From NCBI GenBank assembly GCA_033439265.1, contig JAVTVX010000027.1, forward strand, positions 11,981,001 through 12,045,000: a DNA stretch of 64,000 bases, in the 5' to 3' direction. The notes beneath the pieces were generated by a model that had not been told where the DNA came from, searched no databases, and was given only the letters and a program-made list of their open reading frames with translations. Each line of letters starts with the position of its first letter. The stretch's first letter is position 1. The position numbers and the translations under genes are program-made. The stretch is from Dillenia suffruticosa. Taxonomy: Eukaryota; Streptophyta; Magnoliopsida; Dilleniales; Dilleniaceae. Below, in pieces: positions 39,719-52,631 of this stretch.

Positions 39719-42700
39719 CTCCACCTCAAGTTGGGTGCGTAGATATCGATAGTGCCCAACTTGTTCATGATTTCTTGAAGATGCATTGCAGTTCCCCCTT
39801 TTGTGAAGATATCAGCTAGTTGCTCTTTTCCTTTGATGTAGGGAGTGGCTATAAGCTTTTCTTTCACCTTTTGTCGAATGAAGTGACAATAAACTTCTAT
39901 GTGTTTAGTCCTTTCATGGAAGACCGGATTGGATGCAATATGAATCGCCGATTGATTGTCACAATGCAAGTTGATTGGTGTAGAAACATTGAACCCTAAT
40001 TCCTCTACTAGAGCCTTCAACCATACAATCTCACTGGCTGCTGACGCCATTGCTCTATACTCAGCCTCTACACTCGATCTTGACACCACATGCTGTTTTT
40101 TGCTCTTCCATGCTACCAAGTTGCCTCCTACGAACATGCAGTACCCGGTGGTAGATCTTCTATCCTTTGAATCGCTCGCCCAATCTACATCGCAAAAGCC
40201 TTCAATTTGGGAGCTTCCATTGTTCTTCATCCAAATACCTAGTCCTGGTGATTTCTTGATGTAGTGAAGGATGCGCTCAACTGCTCTCCAATGACCCATC
40301 TTTGGAGAATGCATATGTTGACTAATTTGGCTCACGGCAAAGGTTATGTCTGGCCTAGTGATGGTGAGGTAGATCAGTGGTGACAATAGGGCTACAAGCT
40401 GGCTTTCCTCCTAGCTTTCCTGTTTCCTGCAAAAGATCAAGTGCATATTTCTTTTGGGATAGAATTAACCCATTATTACAATAGGCTAACTCAATTCCTA
40501 GAAAATACTTTAGTCTCCCTAAATCTTTAATTTCAAACCTAGAACTCAAGAAATTTCTAACTATATCTATTAAATGCATGTCATTTCCTGTAATGATGAT
40601 ATCATCTACGTAAACTAAGGCTATCACTATTTTATCATTGTTTTTTCTAATGAAAACAGAAGAGTTGCTATGGCATTTAACAAATCCACCACTAAAGAAA
40701 GCATGGCTTAATTTTGCATACCATGCTCTTAGGGATTGCTTTAACCCGTAGATAGCCTTGCGTAGTTTGCACACGTTTCCTCCTTATTGTTGGAACACTT
40801 GAGGAAGTTGCATGTACACTTCTTCTTCGAGATCTCCTTGAAGGAACGCGTTTGCTACATCCATTTGAAACATGCTCCATCCATGGTTCACCGCAAGAGA
40901 CATCAAGACCCTAATTGTATTCATTTTGGCAACGGGTGCGATGTTATAGTAATTAGAAATCGGATGTGATGTTACCTTGGAGTTATAGTAAACTCTACGG
41001 TTAATCCATTCCGAACGGGGAACCCTAAGCCTCATGGATCGCCTAAGGTGAGGAGGTGGTGCATCCAAATCTCCCTCTACATGCTCGGATTCTTCCTTCG
41101 GTTTCTTGATCTCCCCCTGAAGTGTGGGCTGCCTCCTCTTCTATGGAGTTTGATCCTTCTTCTTCATTATTTTGAGATTGCTCATTAGTCTCTTGGGAGA
41201 TTCCTTCTGCAATTGGTGGAGATGATTGATTCGGGAGAAGTAAGAAATTTCACGTGCTTGGAGTGCTCTCTTCTTCTGATGATTGATGTTCTTCATTATC
41301 TACAAAAAAGGACTCATTCTCCACAAATATCACATCCTTAGATGTATATGTTTGGTTAGTTTTAGGGTCATAACATCTATACCCCTTTTCAATGAAGCAT
41401 ACCCAAAAAATATGCACTTTCTACCCTTATGATCTAACTTATCCCTCATGTGTGCTGGAATATGAATGTAACATACACAACCGAATGTTCTAAGATGAGA
41501 TATCTTAGGTTTTCTATCTAGTAGGGCTTCTAAGGGTGACTTGCCATCCAGGACTTGAGATGGGATAAGGTTTATTAGGTGGACAGCGGTTTTTATTCCA
41601 TCACACCAAAATTTCTTAGGCACATTTGCATGAAACATCATAGCTCTAGTAATTTCTAATATGTGCCTATTTTTCCTTTCGGCCATCCCATTTTGTTGAG
41701 GTGTGTACACACAAGATATTTGATGTACAATGCCATTCTCTCTAAGGTAGTTTTCAAATGTCAAACTAGTGAATTCTCCACCATGATCCGTCCTTAGAAT
41801 TTTAATGTTAGGATTGTAAAGTTTGGTCACATATCTCTCATAGCTTTTAAAGGCTTCAAAAGCTTGATCTTTGGTAATCAAAAGGTAGACCAAAGTGTAT
41901 CTAGTTTTTTGGTCTACAAAAGTAATGAAATACTTGTAGCCTAAATGAGATTTGATAGGTGAAGTCCACAAATCCGAATGAACTAAATCAAAAGCATCTT
42001 TATAAATTGTTTTTGAATTGGGATACATTGATCGGGTTTCCTTTCCAAGAATACAAGCTTCACAATGTCTATCTTCAATATTAATACTTGGAAATAGATG
42101 CTTTAAAGCTTGGTCACTAGGATGCCCAAAACGTTTATGCCAAAGAGATGCATCTTCTTTGATATGAGCTACGAGTGCATGATATTTTTGATCCAAAAAA
42201 TATAGATCCCCTCTTCTAGAACCCTTGCCAATCAATTGATTCGACTTGAGGTCCTGAAAAGTAACAGTGTTTGGGTCAAAAACAACTCTACACCCTTGAT
42301 CCTTAGTGACTTTGCTAATGGACAAAAGATTTGAAGTGAGTTGGGGAACAAATAAAGCATTCGATGTTTTTCCAAAAAGTTCAATTTCCCCAATTTGCTC
42401 AACTTTCAAATCTTGCCCATTTGCAACACGGACTATCTTATGATTAGGGAGTTTTTTAAAACGCTTGATTTTTCTTCTATCCCTTACCATATGATGGTCC
42501 GTTCCCGAATCAATGAGAAAATCTTCGAAATTGAATGAGGATAAAGTGTTTTGATTTTTACCATTGGAGGGAGCAAGTTGTTGAAACTTCTTGGAGATGT
42601 CATTGAGTTGACTTTGAAGAGCAGCAAAATCAGCCATGGTAGGTCCTTGAAGCTTGGTGTGAAGTACATTATGCTGCTCGGAAAGTTGCTCCCTTGGTTT

Positions 42701-43537
42701 GAAGGTCTTGGGCTTTAAATGAGGATGAAGGTTCCAACACTTCTCCTTCGTATGTCCTCTTTTCTTGCAATGGGTGCATACATCAATTTTCTTTGGAACT
42801 TGATGTGCTTTGGCAGCCATGTGCTCTTCAACGGTAGCCATGTGACCTTGAGCTTCAAGTCTAAGTTTGGAATTTTCTTCCAAACGCATGCTAACTTCCG
42901 TTCGTTGGATCATATTTTGCACTTCTCCAAATGAAGGAAATTCCTTTATTCGGAGAATTTCTTGTCTAAAAAGAGAGTAGGAATCATCTAGACCCATGAG
43001 AAGACCAAAGATTTTATCTTCTTCTTTCCTCTTTTGGAGGACTTTGAGATCTATGGAATCCGGGCGGAGAGTGGAGAGCTCATTCCAAGTATCCGTATAT
43101 TCCCCAAAGTATTGAGAAAGTGATTTCCCTTCCTTTTTTATGTTTGAAATTTGTCGTTTGAGCTCAAAAATTCTGCCAAGGTTAGATTCTTGGCCATAAA
43201 GAGAAAACATTGTGTCCCATATTAGTTTTGCATTGGGAGCACAAGTCACCATAGCTTTGTGTGTTTCATCCATGGAATTGGGTAGAAGAAAAAACACATG
43301 ATTGTCCCTCTTCTTCCATTCTCTGAAGGAAGAATCCACCTCTTCAAGTGGTTAATCAAGTATGTGACCCTCCAAGTTGTGAAGTTCCAGCGCCCTTCTC
43401 ATCAAGGCTGCCCATTGATAATAATTTCCTTCTCTTAATTGAATGGAGGATATATTTTGAAATTGGGTAAGGTTGATGGAAGGTGTAAGGTCACCCAACT
43501 TTGAAGAGGAAGGGATCGAAGTTTGCTCTGATACCAT
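39719..43537 (-). pseudogene. E2 gag-pol, multiply broken
   Basis: Gag starts at 43537 (MVSEQTSIPSSSKLG) but hits TAA at 43354-43352. It is open from 43351 to about 41390 through CCHC (CTHCKKRGHTKEKC), protease (LIDSGTDHHMV) and integrase (HSDLWTSP, RTDHGGEF, NGMAERKNR), then frameshifts near 41390 and in the acidic linker near 41100. About 300 bp of the linker/RT N-terminus is deleted near 40945 (SNYYNIAPVAKMN fuses two distant parts). A stop lies near 40785 (Gln codon to TAA) and about 84 bp is deleted near 40379 in the RT/RNase H spacer. YVDDIIITG and the RNase H motifs remain. Confidence 0.88.
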
Positions 43538-43979
43538 GTTGAAATATCAAAAAATAAAGCACAAAAAATGAAGAATACTTCTGAATTTTATTGAAGAAGA
43601 ATGAGAGCATACATGGACAGATTTGAGAGCATTTTTCTCATGGTTTTTGGAGATACAATGAGGCTCTATTTATAGAGAAAAAGGAAAAATAGCCAGTAGA
43701 AAGTGATTCAAAAGTAATATTCCCGTTGGAGCTCAAACCCCAAGGAATTCCAATAGCTAGTTTTTTGACTGTTGAAATATATGCTGCCCAAACTGCCCCT
43801 AACTATTTGGGTTTGCTTCCTAAACTTTTCTCCAAACTTTTGGGCTTCCTTGGGCCTATTTTTGAATGTATTTTGGGTTGGTTTAGGCTGCCCAAATGGG
43901 CCATGCTTGCTGGACAATGCATGCTGATTTTTGGACTTCTAAGTAGATGCACTTGGTTGGTGATGAAGATGGATTAAGT
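43537..43979 (-). repeat. E2 5' LTR, outer end replaced by a C-LTR junction
   Basis: 443 bp. Reads from tgttgaaatatc at 43537 to gatggattaagt at 43979, where the final ttatccttcttttcaaca is missing and C-LTR sequence (cctaaaagaagcc) begins. The ttaag motif is shared by both partners at the junction. It retains the attcaaaagta stretch near 43706 that the array copies lack. Confidence 0.88.
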
Positions 43980-45264
43980 CCTAAAAGAAGCCCAAAATGA
44001 GCCCTAAAAAGGGCAAAACGGCTAGTTCTTTTGAACTAGCCGTTGCACTGTATAACAGCCATAAAAATGGCTGTTATACAGTGATTTTGGGGACATAAAT
44101 CTGTCCCCAATGTACCCCAACGGCTCCTTGAGTCTTTGGGGTCTTTTTCCCTCTCTTTCTCAAGTAATAATCTCTATAAATTGTTGAAATATCAAAAAAT
44201 AGAGCACAAGAAATGAAGAATACTTCTGAATTTTATTGAAGAAGAATGAGAGCATACATGGACAGATTTGAGAGCATTTTTCTCATAGTTTTTGGAGATA
44301 CAATGAGGCTCTATTTAAAGAGAAAAGGGAAAAATAGCCAGTAGAAAGTGATATTCCCGTTGGAGCTCAAACCCCAAGGAATTCCAACAGCTAGTTTTTT
44401 GACTGTTGAAATATATGCTGCCCAAACTGCCCCTAGCTATTTGGGTTTGCTTCCTAGACTTTTCTCCAAACTTTTGGGCTTCCTTGGGCCTATTTTTGAA
44501 TGTATTTTGGGTTGGTTTAGGCTGCCCAAATGGGCCATGCTTGCTGGACAATGCATGCTGATTTTTGGACTTCTAAGTAGATGCACTTGGTTGGTGATGA
44601 AGATGGATTAAGTCCTAAAAGAAGCCCAAAATGAGCCCTAAAAAGGGCAAAACGGCTAGTTCTTTTGAACTAGCCGTTGCACTGTATAACAGCCATAAAA
44701 ATGGCTGTTATACAGTGATTTTGGGGACATAAATCTGTCCCCAATGTCCCCCAACGGCTCCTTGAGTCTTTGGGGTCTTTTTCCCTCTCTTTCTCAAGTA
44801 ATAATCTCTATAAATTGTTGAAATATCAAAAAATAGAGCACAAGAAATGAAGAATACTTCTGAATTTTATTGAAGAAGAATGAGAGCATACATGGACAGA
44901 TTTGAGAGCATTTTTCTCATAGTTTTTGGAGATACAATGAGGCTCTATTTAAAGAGAAAAGGGAAAAATAGCCAGTAGAAAGTGATATTCCCGTTGGAGC
45001 TCAAACCCCAAGGAATTCCAACAGCTAGTTTTTTGACTGTTGAAATATATGCTGCCCAAACTGCCCCTAGCTATTTGGGTTTGCTTCCTAGACTTTTCTC
45101 CAAACTTTTGGGCTTCCTTGGGCCTATTTTTGAATGTATTTTGGGTTGGTTTAGGCTGCCCAAATGGGCCATGCTTGCTGGACAATGCATGCTGATTTTT
45201 GGACTTCTAAGTAGATGCACTTTGTTGGTGATGAAGATGGGTTAAGTTATCCTTCTTTTCAACA
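43980..45264. repeat. Tandem array of C-LTR segment plus E LTR (634-bp unit)
   Basis: Unit 1 43980-44613 (C part 43980-44181, E part 44182-44613); unit 2 44614-45264 (C part 44614-44815, complete E LTR 44816-45264). Units share the exact junction ggattaagt|cctaaaag and the junction ctataaat|tgttgaa. The unit 1 E part matches unit 2 over its first half (same 11-bp deletion) but ends like the E2 5' LTR, as expected of unequal crossing over between two direct LTR copies. Confidence 0.88.
44816..45264 (-). repeat. Solo E LTR inside the C3 5' LTR
   Basis: 449 bp, minus orientation, TG...CA complete. TSD taaat at 44811-44815 and 45265-45269; joining the flanks restores ctctataaatagg, so the insertion fell exactly in the TATA box of the C3 LTR and displaced it from its upstream sequence. 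Confidence 0.9.
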
Positions 45265-45394
45265 TAAATAGGAGCTTGTATGGGATGTTCTATCTATGAA
45301 AAAAAACCAATGCTCTCATTGTGCACTCTTTCTTCAAATAAAGTTCTTTAAGTTTTCATTCAATCCTAGTTGCTTGATAGCTTGAAATCTCAAC

Positions 45395-47357
45395 ATGGTT
45401 TCAGAGCAGGCAACGATACCTTCCTCTTCCGATCTTAATGACCCTCCACCACAAATTAGCACCTCAATGTTCACCTCCTTACTTCTAGATTCCACAAACT
45501 ACAATGCTTGGCAAGATACCATCAAGAGGTTCCTAAACTTCTTCAACATTGAAAATCATATCTTTGAACTCAATCTCTTGAGGCCTCCTACTATAAATCT
45601 CAAGACCATTCTTCAATGGAACGATGAAGATATGACCTTTGGTCTACTCATGGGTCTTGGAGATGAATATGCTCCAATTCGTCAAGAGATTCTTCGAATG
45701 AAGGTCTTTCCTTCATTTCAAGAAGTCCAATTCATGGTGCAAAGAACCGAGACTAGCTTAAGGCTTAAAGAATCTACCAAGCTTAAATCCGACACTCAAG
45801 CCTTCCAAGCTATCCACGAAGAGCATTCGGCCAACAACACTCAAAACTTTGCAAAAAGAGACATTTGCCCACATTGCAAAAAGTCTGGCCATAAGAAAGA
45901 AAAATGCTGGTTCCTACACCCACATTTGAGGCCGAAATATGCTAGGAAAAATCCGGAATCATCTTCAAATGCTCAACAAGTGTCTCAAGTGGCAGCACTC
46001 GAATCCAAGATGGAGGAGATGCATAAGGAATTCAAACGCCTTGTTGGGCAGATTAGTCACCATTCTAGTAATTCCTTATCTTCATCTATTTCCAATTCTT
46101 GGCTCATAGATTCCGGATGTGACGATCATATGGTAAAAGATAAAAACAAAATCAACAAGTTTATTCCCTTGACCAATCATAAATTAGTTAAATTAGCTAA
46201 TGGTCATAAGTTAAACGTTGATCACTTAGGAGAAATTGAACTATTTGGGAGAAAGACTAAACCTTTATATGTTCCAAAGTTCAATTCAAACTTACTTTCT
46301 ATTAGCAAAATAACCAAAGAGCAAGATTGCAAAGCTATTTTTGATCCTAACCAAGTAATATTTCAGGATCGCAAAACGAACAATTTGATTGGCAAGGGAA
46401 CTAGGAGGAATAACCTCTATTACTTGGATCAAGAGAACCAAGCTTTTGCTGTCCGAAACATATCCCCCTCTTTATGGCATGAACGTCTAGGGCATCCAGG
46501 AAACCTAGCTTTGAAACGCCTATTTCCGAATAGTGAATTAGAAGATAGGCATTGCAAAGCTTGTGTACTTGGAAAACAAAGCAAAGTGTATTATCCCATT
46601 TCTGAAACAATATATAAAGAGGTTTTTGAATTAGTTCATTCGGATGTTTGGACCTCTTCTTTAGTCTCCCATAATGGTTTTAGATACTTTGTGACATTCA
46701 TAGATCACAAAACTAGATATACTTGGGTTTATCTCTTAGTTAACAAATCTGAAGTATTTGAGGCTTTCAAGAGCTACTATAGATACATAACAAAGCAATT
46801 TAATGCTAACCTAAAGATGTTTAGGTCAGATCATGGAGGGGAGTTCACTAGCCTTGAGTTTGAAAAATTTCTAGAGGAAAAAGGGATCATTCATCAAAAG
46901 TCTTGTGTGTACACTCCTCAACAAAATGGAATAGCCGAGAGAAAGAATAGGCATCTCTTGGAGACAGCTAGATCTATCATATTTCACTCAAATTTACCTA
47001 AGGAATATTGGAATGAGGCCATTAGGACCGCTGCTCACCTTATAAACCTCATGCCATCCCAAATCCTAGGAGGAAAGTCACCCCTAGAACTACTCCTTGG
47101 AAAGAGACCTAGCATTGATCATTTAAGAGTTTTTGGTTGTGTTTGCTATGTCCACATTCCTAGTCATCTTAGGAGCAAACTAGATGCCAAGGGAAGAAAA
47201 TGCATCTTTCTAGGATATTCCTCTTTTGAAAAAGGCTATAAATTTTATGATCCTATAACGAAGAAACTATACACATCCAAGGATGTGATATTTGTGGAAA
47301 ATGAGCCTTATTTTGCAGGTCAAAGAAGAGAAGATCAAATAAAAGAAAACTACCAGC
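45395..47357 (+). CDS. C3 gag-protease-integrase, in-frame gag deletion, 3' cut by H3
   Basis: MVSEQATIPSSSDLN start. After NIENHIFE about 90 codons of gag are missing in frame (resumes at LNLLRPPTINLK), removing much of the conserved gag core. The CCHC knuckle CPHCKKSGHKKEKC, protease LIDSGCDDHMV, GAG-pre-integrase WHERLGHPG and integrase HSDVWTSS / RSDHGGEF / NGIAERKNR are intact and open. The frame ends in the integrase C-terminus at the H3 insertion (read-through to 47416). No nonsense codon, but no functional particle is likely without the gag core. Confidence 0.88.
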
Positions 47358-47817
47358 TATTAAAAATAAGGGAGAAGATGAACATAAGTCTCAAGGTATT
47401 CAACTTGAAAATATGATAATGTCATAAATATTGAGCTTTTTATTTTTTTAATGTTCAGAATTTTGCAACATATTTATGACCCAAAATACATTAAAAAACA
47501 AGCCCAATGAAGCCCAAAAGTATGAAGCAAAGTCTAAGAGGTAAACCCAAATAGCTAGGGGCAGTTTGGGCAATGTATATTCCAACAGTCCAAAAACTAG
47601 CTGTTGGAATTCCTTGGGATTTGAGCCCCAACGGGAATATCGTCTTTTTTCTCTCTCTACTGGCTATTTTTCTCCCTTTGCCTATAAATAGAGCTATTGC
47701 TCTCCTTGTAAAATTAAGAGAGGAAGATAATCTCTCTTCCTCTGTATCATTCTACTACATCAATAAAAGCCAGAAGTTTATTAGATTTCTCTACTCTTCT
47801 TAGTCAAAAATTCAACA
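47358..47817 (+). repeat. H3 5' LTR
   Basis: 460 bp, tattaaaaataaggg...aattcaaca. The first dinucleotide is TA, a point change from the family TG. TATA box tataaata near 47683-47690. Several differences from H1 LTRs. Confidence 0.87.
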
Positions 47818-50800
47818 TGGTATCAGAGCAAACATCGACTCTGGGGTTGGGAAATTCTCTTCCTCAAATCTCTTCCTTTCAAATCCAACTTTTTTCCCAA
47901 ATTATTCTAAGCTCAACCAATTACTTCCAATGGGCTAGTCATATCAGAAGGTCTCTCAATGGAGCAAAACTTCTGTCTTTCATTACAAAAGATCCTATGG
48001 ATCAGCTAGACCCACGATTTGATGAATGGAAGGAGCTGGATGATCAAGTGTTCCTATTGCTAACAAGCTCTATGGATCAAGCACACAAAAATATGGTGAG
48101 GTGTTGTCCGAGTTCCAAATCCTTATGGGAGCAAATGTATGGGTTATATGGTCAGGAATCACACTTGAGCAGAATATTTGAAATACAAAGAAGGATTGCG
48201 ACCATCCAAATGGAGGAGAAATCAATTACACAATTGGTCAGAGAACACAAGGACTTGTGGAATGAGTTCAACACATTGAGACCTCTCACAAGTGATATAA
48301 AAGTGCTGCAAAAGAGACAAGATGAAGACAAGGTGTTTTCCTTGCTCTCATCACTCAATGAGTCATTTGCACAATTTCGACAGGAAATTCTTCGAATGAA
48401 AGAATTTCCATCATACTAAGAAACTCGATTTATGATTCAAAGAGCTGCAGCTTCTCAAAGACTTGAGGAAAGCAATCAGTCCAAAATTGAAGTTCTTGGG
48501 TTCTCCACAAATCAGAATGAACAAGCTGCAAATAAGGCTCATCAGGGAATAAAAAAGGTGTATTCTCATTGCAAAAAGTTGGGACATACCAAGGATGGTT
48601 GCTGGTTTCTTCATCCTAACCTTAAACCTGAGTTCATCAAGAAAAAAGAGCAAGAGAGGAGGGAACAAAATGCTCAAGCAGCTGCAAACAAAGCAAATCT
48701 GACATCTCAAAAATTAGGAAAATCCTCCTCAGGTACTTGCTCTAACTCATCTGTTTCTTCTTCAAAATGGTTGATAGATTCGGGTTGTGATCACCATATG
48801 GTCAAAGATAAGCAAAATTTTCAGAATCTTGAACCTCTCCTAGAACCTAAAATGGTTAAAGTTGCAAATGGACATAATTTCAAAATTAAGCAAATTGGGG
48901 ATGTTGAAATTTTTGGAAGAAAATCAAAGGCTTTATATGTTCCTCAATTTACCTCTAATCTTATGTCTATTGGACAAGTCACTAAGGACTTAAATTGCAA
49001 AGCTATCTTTGACCCTCATTCTGTTGTTTTTCAGAATTTGGAGACGAATCAAGTGATTGGTAGTGGATCTACGCAAGATAACATGTATTTTTGGAAACAA
49101 GATAGTTTTGTATTTTCCGCAATCCGAGAGGAAAGTTACCTCCTTTGGCATGCTAGATTAGGTCATCCTTCTATGCAAGCTTTGAAATGCCTATTCCCAT
49201 CAAAAAATTGTAGTGATAGACATTGTGAAGCATGTATTTTTGGAAAGGAAACCCGAATGTATTATCCTATTTCTGAAACTCAATATAAAAAGCCTTTTGA
49301 TCTTGTTCACTCGGACGTATGGACTTCACCTATGATATCTAGAAGGGGATTTAAATATTTTATCTCATTTATAGATCATAAGTCTAGGTATACATGGGTG
49401 TATATGCTAAGATCGAAAGACCAAGTTTATGAAGCCTTCAAGTCCTTTTACAAGTATATTATAAAACAATATGAGGCCAACATTAAAATTCTTAGGACAG
49501 ATAATGGTGGGGAATATATGAGCACCAATTTCAAAAATTTCATTGAGGAGAATGGAATTATTCATCAAACTAGTTGTCCCTACACTCCCCAACAAAATGG
49601 AGTTGCCGAACCCAAAAATAGACATGTCCTAGAAATAGCTAGAACTATCATGTTCTTTACTAATATGCCTAAGCGTTTTTTGAGTGATGCGGTTAGTACC
49701 GCAATTCATTTAATAAATCGTCTTCCAACTAGAGTTCTCCATGGAAAATCTCCATTAGAGTTGCTTAGAAAAGACAAACCAAACCTCTCTCACCTTAGAG
49801 TTTTTGGGTGTATTTGTTATGTTCATGTTCCTAGGCAATTTAGAGATAAGTTAGATATCAAAGGAAGGAAATGTGTTTTTATTGGGTACGCTTCATTCCA
49901 AAAAGGATATATTTGTTTTGAACCTGACTCTAACAAGGTATACACATCGAAAGATGTGATATTTGTAGAAAATGAATTCTTTTTTGCAGGAGAAAAAAAT
50001 GAAGAAAATTCATCAAGCAATGAGTTGCGAATCTTCTGCATGTTCCCATAAATCCTCCTCTGGTTCCTCAAGAATCCAATGAAGAGAATTCACTTTCAGG
50101 GGGAGAAAACGAAGAGGGAGGAGTGAATGAGTCTGAGAATGAAGAGAACTCTTCCGAAGAAAGAGAAGAAGGCGAGGGATTGCCTACCTTAGGAGAATCC
50201 AGAGACGAAACTAGACTGCCCTCTCCGCTGGCTCCTCAACTTCGATGTTCCACCAGATTGAGGCTTCCTCCCTCAGAGTGGATCAACAGAAGAGTTTATT
50301 ACAATTCTAAGGTAACTCATTATCCTATTTTAAATTATTATTGTGTATCTAACACTTCCTCAAGGCATCAAGGGTTCTTGAGTGGCATTGACTCATCACA
50401 GGAACCTAAGGCTTTTGATGAGGCAAATACCAAACCCGAATGGAGACAAGCTATGCTTAAAGAACTAGATGTATTGAATAAAAATGGGATGTGGGAGATT
50501 ACTACTCTCCCTAAGGGAAGAAAGGCTGTCGGGTGTAAATGGGTGTTCAAAATCAAGTATAAAAGTGATGGATTCATTGAACACTACAAGGCAAGACTTG
50601 TAGCCAAAGAATTCACACAAACTTATGGAGAAGACTACACCGAGACTTTTGCCCCTGTTGCCAAAATGAAAACGATAAGGGTTTTGATATCAATTGCAAC
50701 CAATGGAGGATAGCCAATGTATCAAATGGACGTGAAGAATGCTTTCCTTCAAGGGGACTTAGACGAAGAAATCTACATGCAAATTCACCAAGGGCTAGAT

Positions 50801-51013
50801 GAGGATTCAAACATCAAGGTGTGTCGTCTAAAAAAAGCAATCTATGGGTTAAAACAAACTCCTCGTGCCTGGTCTGCAAAATTAAGTTCAGCACTTCTTG
50901 GTAATAACTTTAAGAAATTCATTAGTGATTCTTCCATGTTTACTAAAGTTAACAATGAAGAAATTACTATTGTTCTTATTTATGTAGATGATATAGTTAT
51001 TACAGGAAGTGAT
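47817..51013 (+). pseudogene. H3 gag-protease-integrase-RT, broken
   Basis: Gag opens with MVSEQTSTLGLG; TAA at 48417-48419 (PSY*ETRF). CCHC has lost its first Cys (VYSHCKKLGHTKDGC, VCSHCKK in H2). Protease WLIDSGCDHHMV is intact. Integrase HSDVWTSP and RTDNGGEY are present, and the Glu context is changed (NGVAEPKNRH, Arg to Pro). A 1-nt deletion near 50039 (ctgcatgttcc for ctgcgatgttcc) shifts the frame; TAG at 50711-50713 (TNGG*PMYQ). RT runs to YVDDIVITGSD, where E3 is inserted. Confidence 0.88.
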
Positions 51014-51462
51014 TGTTGAAATATCAAAAAATAGAGCACAAGAAATGAAGAATACTTCTGAATTTTATTGAAGAAGAATGAGAGCATACATAGACAGATT
51101 TGAGAGCATTTTTCTCATAGTTTTTGGAGATACAATGAGGCTCTATTTATAGAGAAAAGGGAAAAATAGCCAGTAGAAAGTGATATTCCCGTTGGAGCTC
51201 AAACCCCAAGGAATTCCAACAACTAGTTTTTTGACTGTTGAAATATATGCTGCCCAAACTGCCCCTAGCTATTTGGGTTTGCTTCCTAGACTTTTCTCCA
51301 AACTTTTGGGTTTCCTTGGGCCTATTTTTGAATGTATTTTGGGTTGGTTTAGGCTGCCCAAATGGGCCATGCTTGCTGGACAATGCATGCTGATTTTTGG
51401 ACTTCTAAGTAGATGCACTTGGTTGGTGATGAAGATGGGTTAAGTTATCCTTCTTTTCAACA
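51014..51462 (-). repeat. E3 3' LTR
   Basis: 449 bp, same 11-bp deletion (gtgatattcccg) as the array LTRs, so E3 and the solo LTR belong to one subfamily distinct from E1 and E2. The polypurine tract (ctccccctc on +) follows at 51463. Confidence 0.9.
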
Positions 51463-52631
51463 CTCCCCCTCAAGTTTGGTGCGTAGATATCGATAGTGCC
51501 CAACTTGTTCATGATTTCTTGAAGATGCATTGCAGTTCCCCCTTTTGTGAAGATATCAGCTAGTTGCTCTTTTCCTTTGATGTAGGGAGTGGCTATAAGC
51601 TTTTCTTCCACCTTTTGTCGAATGAAGTGACAATCAACTTCTATGTGTTTAGTCCTTTCATGGAAGACCGGATTGGATGCAATATGAATTGCCGATTGAT
51701 TGTCACAATGCAAGTTGATTGGTGTAGAAACATTGAACCCTAATTCATCTACTAGAGCCTTCAACCATACAATCTCACTGGCTGCTGACGCCATTGCTCT
51801 ATACTCAGCCTCTGCACTCGATCTTGACACCACATGTTGTTTTTTGCTCTTCCATGCTACCAAGTTGCCTCCTACAAACATGCAGTACCCGGTGGTAGAT
51901 CTTCTATCCTTTGAATCGCTCGCCCAATCTGCATCGCAAAAGCCTTCAATTTGGGAGCTTCCATTGTTTTTCATCCAAATACCTAGTCCTGGTGATTTCT
52001 TGATGTAGTGAAGGATGCGCTCAACTGCTCTCCAATGACCCATCTTTGGAGAATGCATATGTTGACTAATTTGGCTCACGGCAAAGGCTATGTCTGGCCT
52101 AGTGATGGTGAGGTAGATCAGTCGTCCTACAAGTCTTTGATATCTCTCTATGTCCTCAAGTGGCTCCTCATCATCTACTAGAGGTCCAGTGGTGACAATA
52201 GGGCTACAAGCTGGCTTTCCTCCTAGCTTTCCTGTTTCCTGCAAAAGATCAAGTGCATATTTCCTTTGGGATAGAATTAACCCATTATTACAATAGGCTA
52301 ACTCAATTCCTAGGAAATACTTTAGTCTCCCTAAATCTTTAATTTCAAACCTAGAACTCAAGAAATTTCTAACTATATCTATTAAATGCATGTCATTTCC
52401 AGTAATGATGATATCATCTACGTAAACTAAGGCTATCACTATTTTATCATTGTTTTTTCTAATGAAAACAGAAGAGTCGCTATGGCATTTAACAAATCCA
52501 CTACCAAGGAAAGCATGGCTTAATTTTGCATACCATGCCCTTGGGGATTGCTTCAGCCCGTAGATAGCCTTGCGTAGTTTGCACACGTTTCCTCCTTGTT
52601 GTTGGAACCCTTGAGGAAGTTGCATGTACAC
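51405..52631 (-). pseudogene. E3 RT-RNase H C-terminal part
   Basis: From the H2 insertion (VYMQLPQGFQQQ) through RT YVDDIIITGND, the RT/RNase H spacer (complete here: RYQRLVGRLIYL) and RNase H (DADWASDSKDRRS, SSAEAEYRAM, CDNQSAIH) to a stop 58 bases inside the LTR. No stop within. Cut off from its N-terminal half by H2. Confidence 0.88.

Larger units (their letters stand above)
39260..43979 (-). mobile_element. E2: Ty1/copia family E, degraded
   Basis: Minus strand: 5' LTR 43979-43537 (outermost about 18 bp lost), gag to RNase H 43537-39719 with deletions and stops, 3' LTR 39718-39260. The left flank is the F LTR. The right side ends in ggattaagt, joined to a C LTR at cctaaaag; no TSD is recognisable. 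The polypurine tract is mutated (ctccacctc on +). Confidence 0.9.
43980..47357 (+). mobile_element. C3: Ty1/copia family C, 5' part
   Basis: 5' LTR made of the array C parts plus 45265-45395 (U3 start missing), a mutated primer site (tggtttcagagc), and gag to integrase up to 47357, where H3 is inserted (presumed TSD ccagc 47353-47357). RT, RNase H and 3' LTR are not in the window to the right of H3 and H4. Confidence 0.87.

Noticed and set aside
43726..43977. Repeated open frames of about 83-87 codons antisense to every E LTR (also near 39448, 44348, 44982, 51180, 57332, 33486, 38139), and a 97-codon frame in H LTRs
   Set aside because: They recur only because the LTR itself is repeated. The frames overlap the U3 promoter, have no recognisable domain, and their start and length vary between copies. 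No support for a gene.
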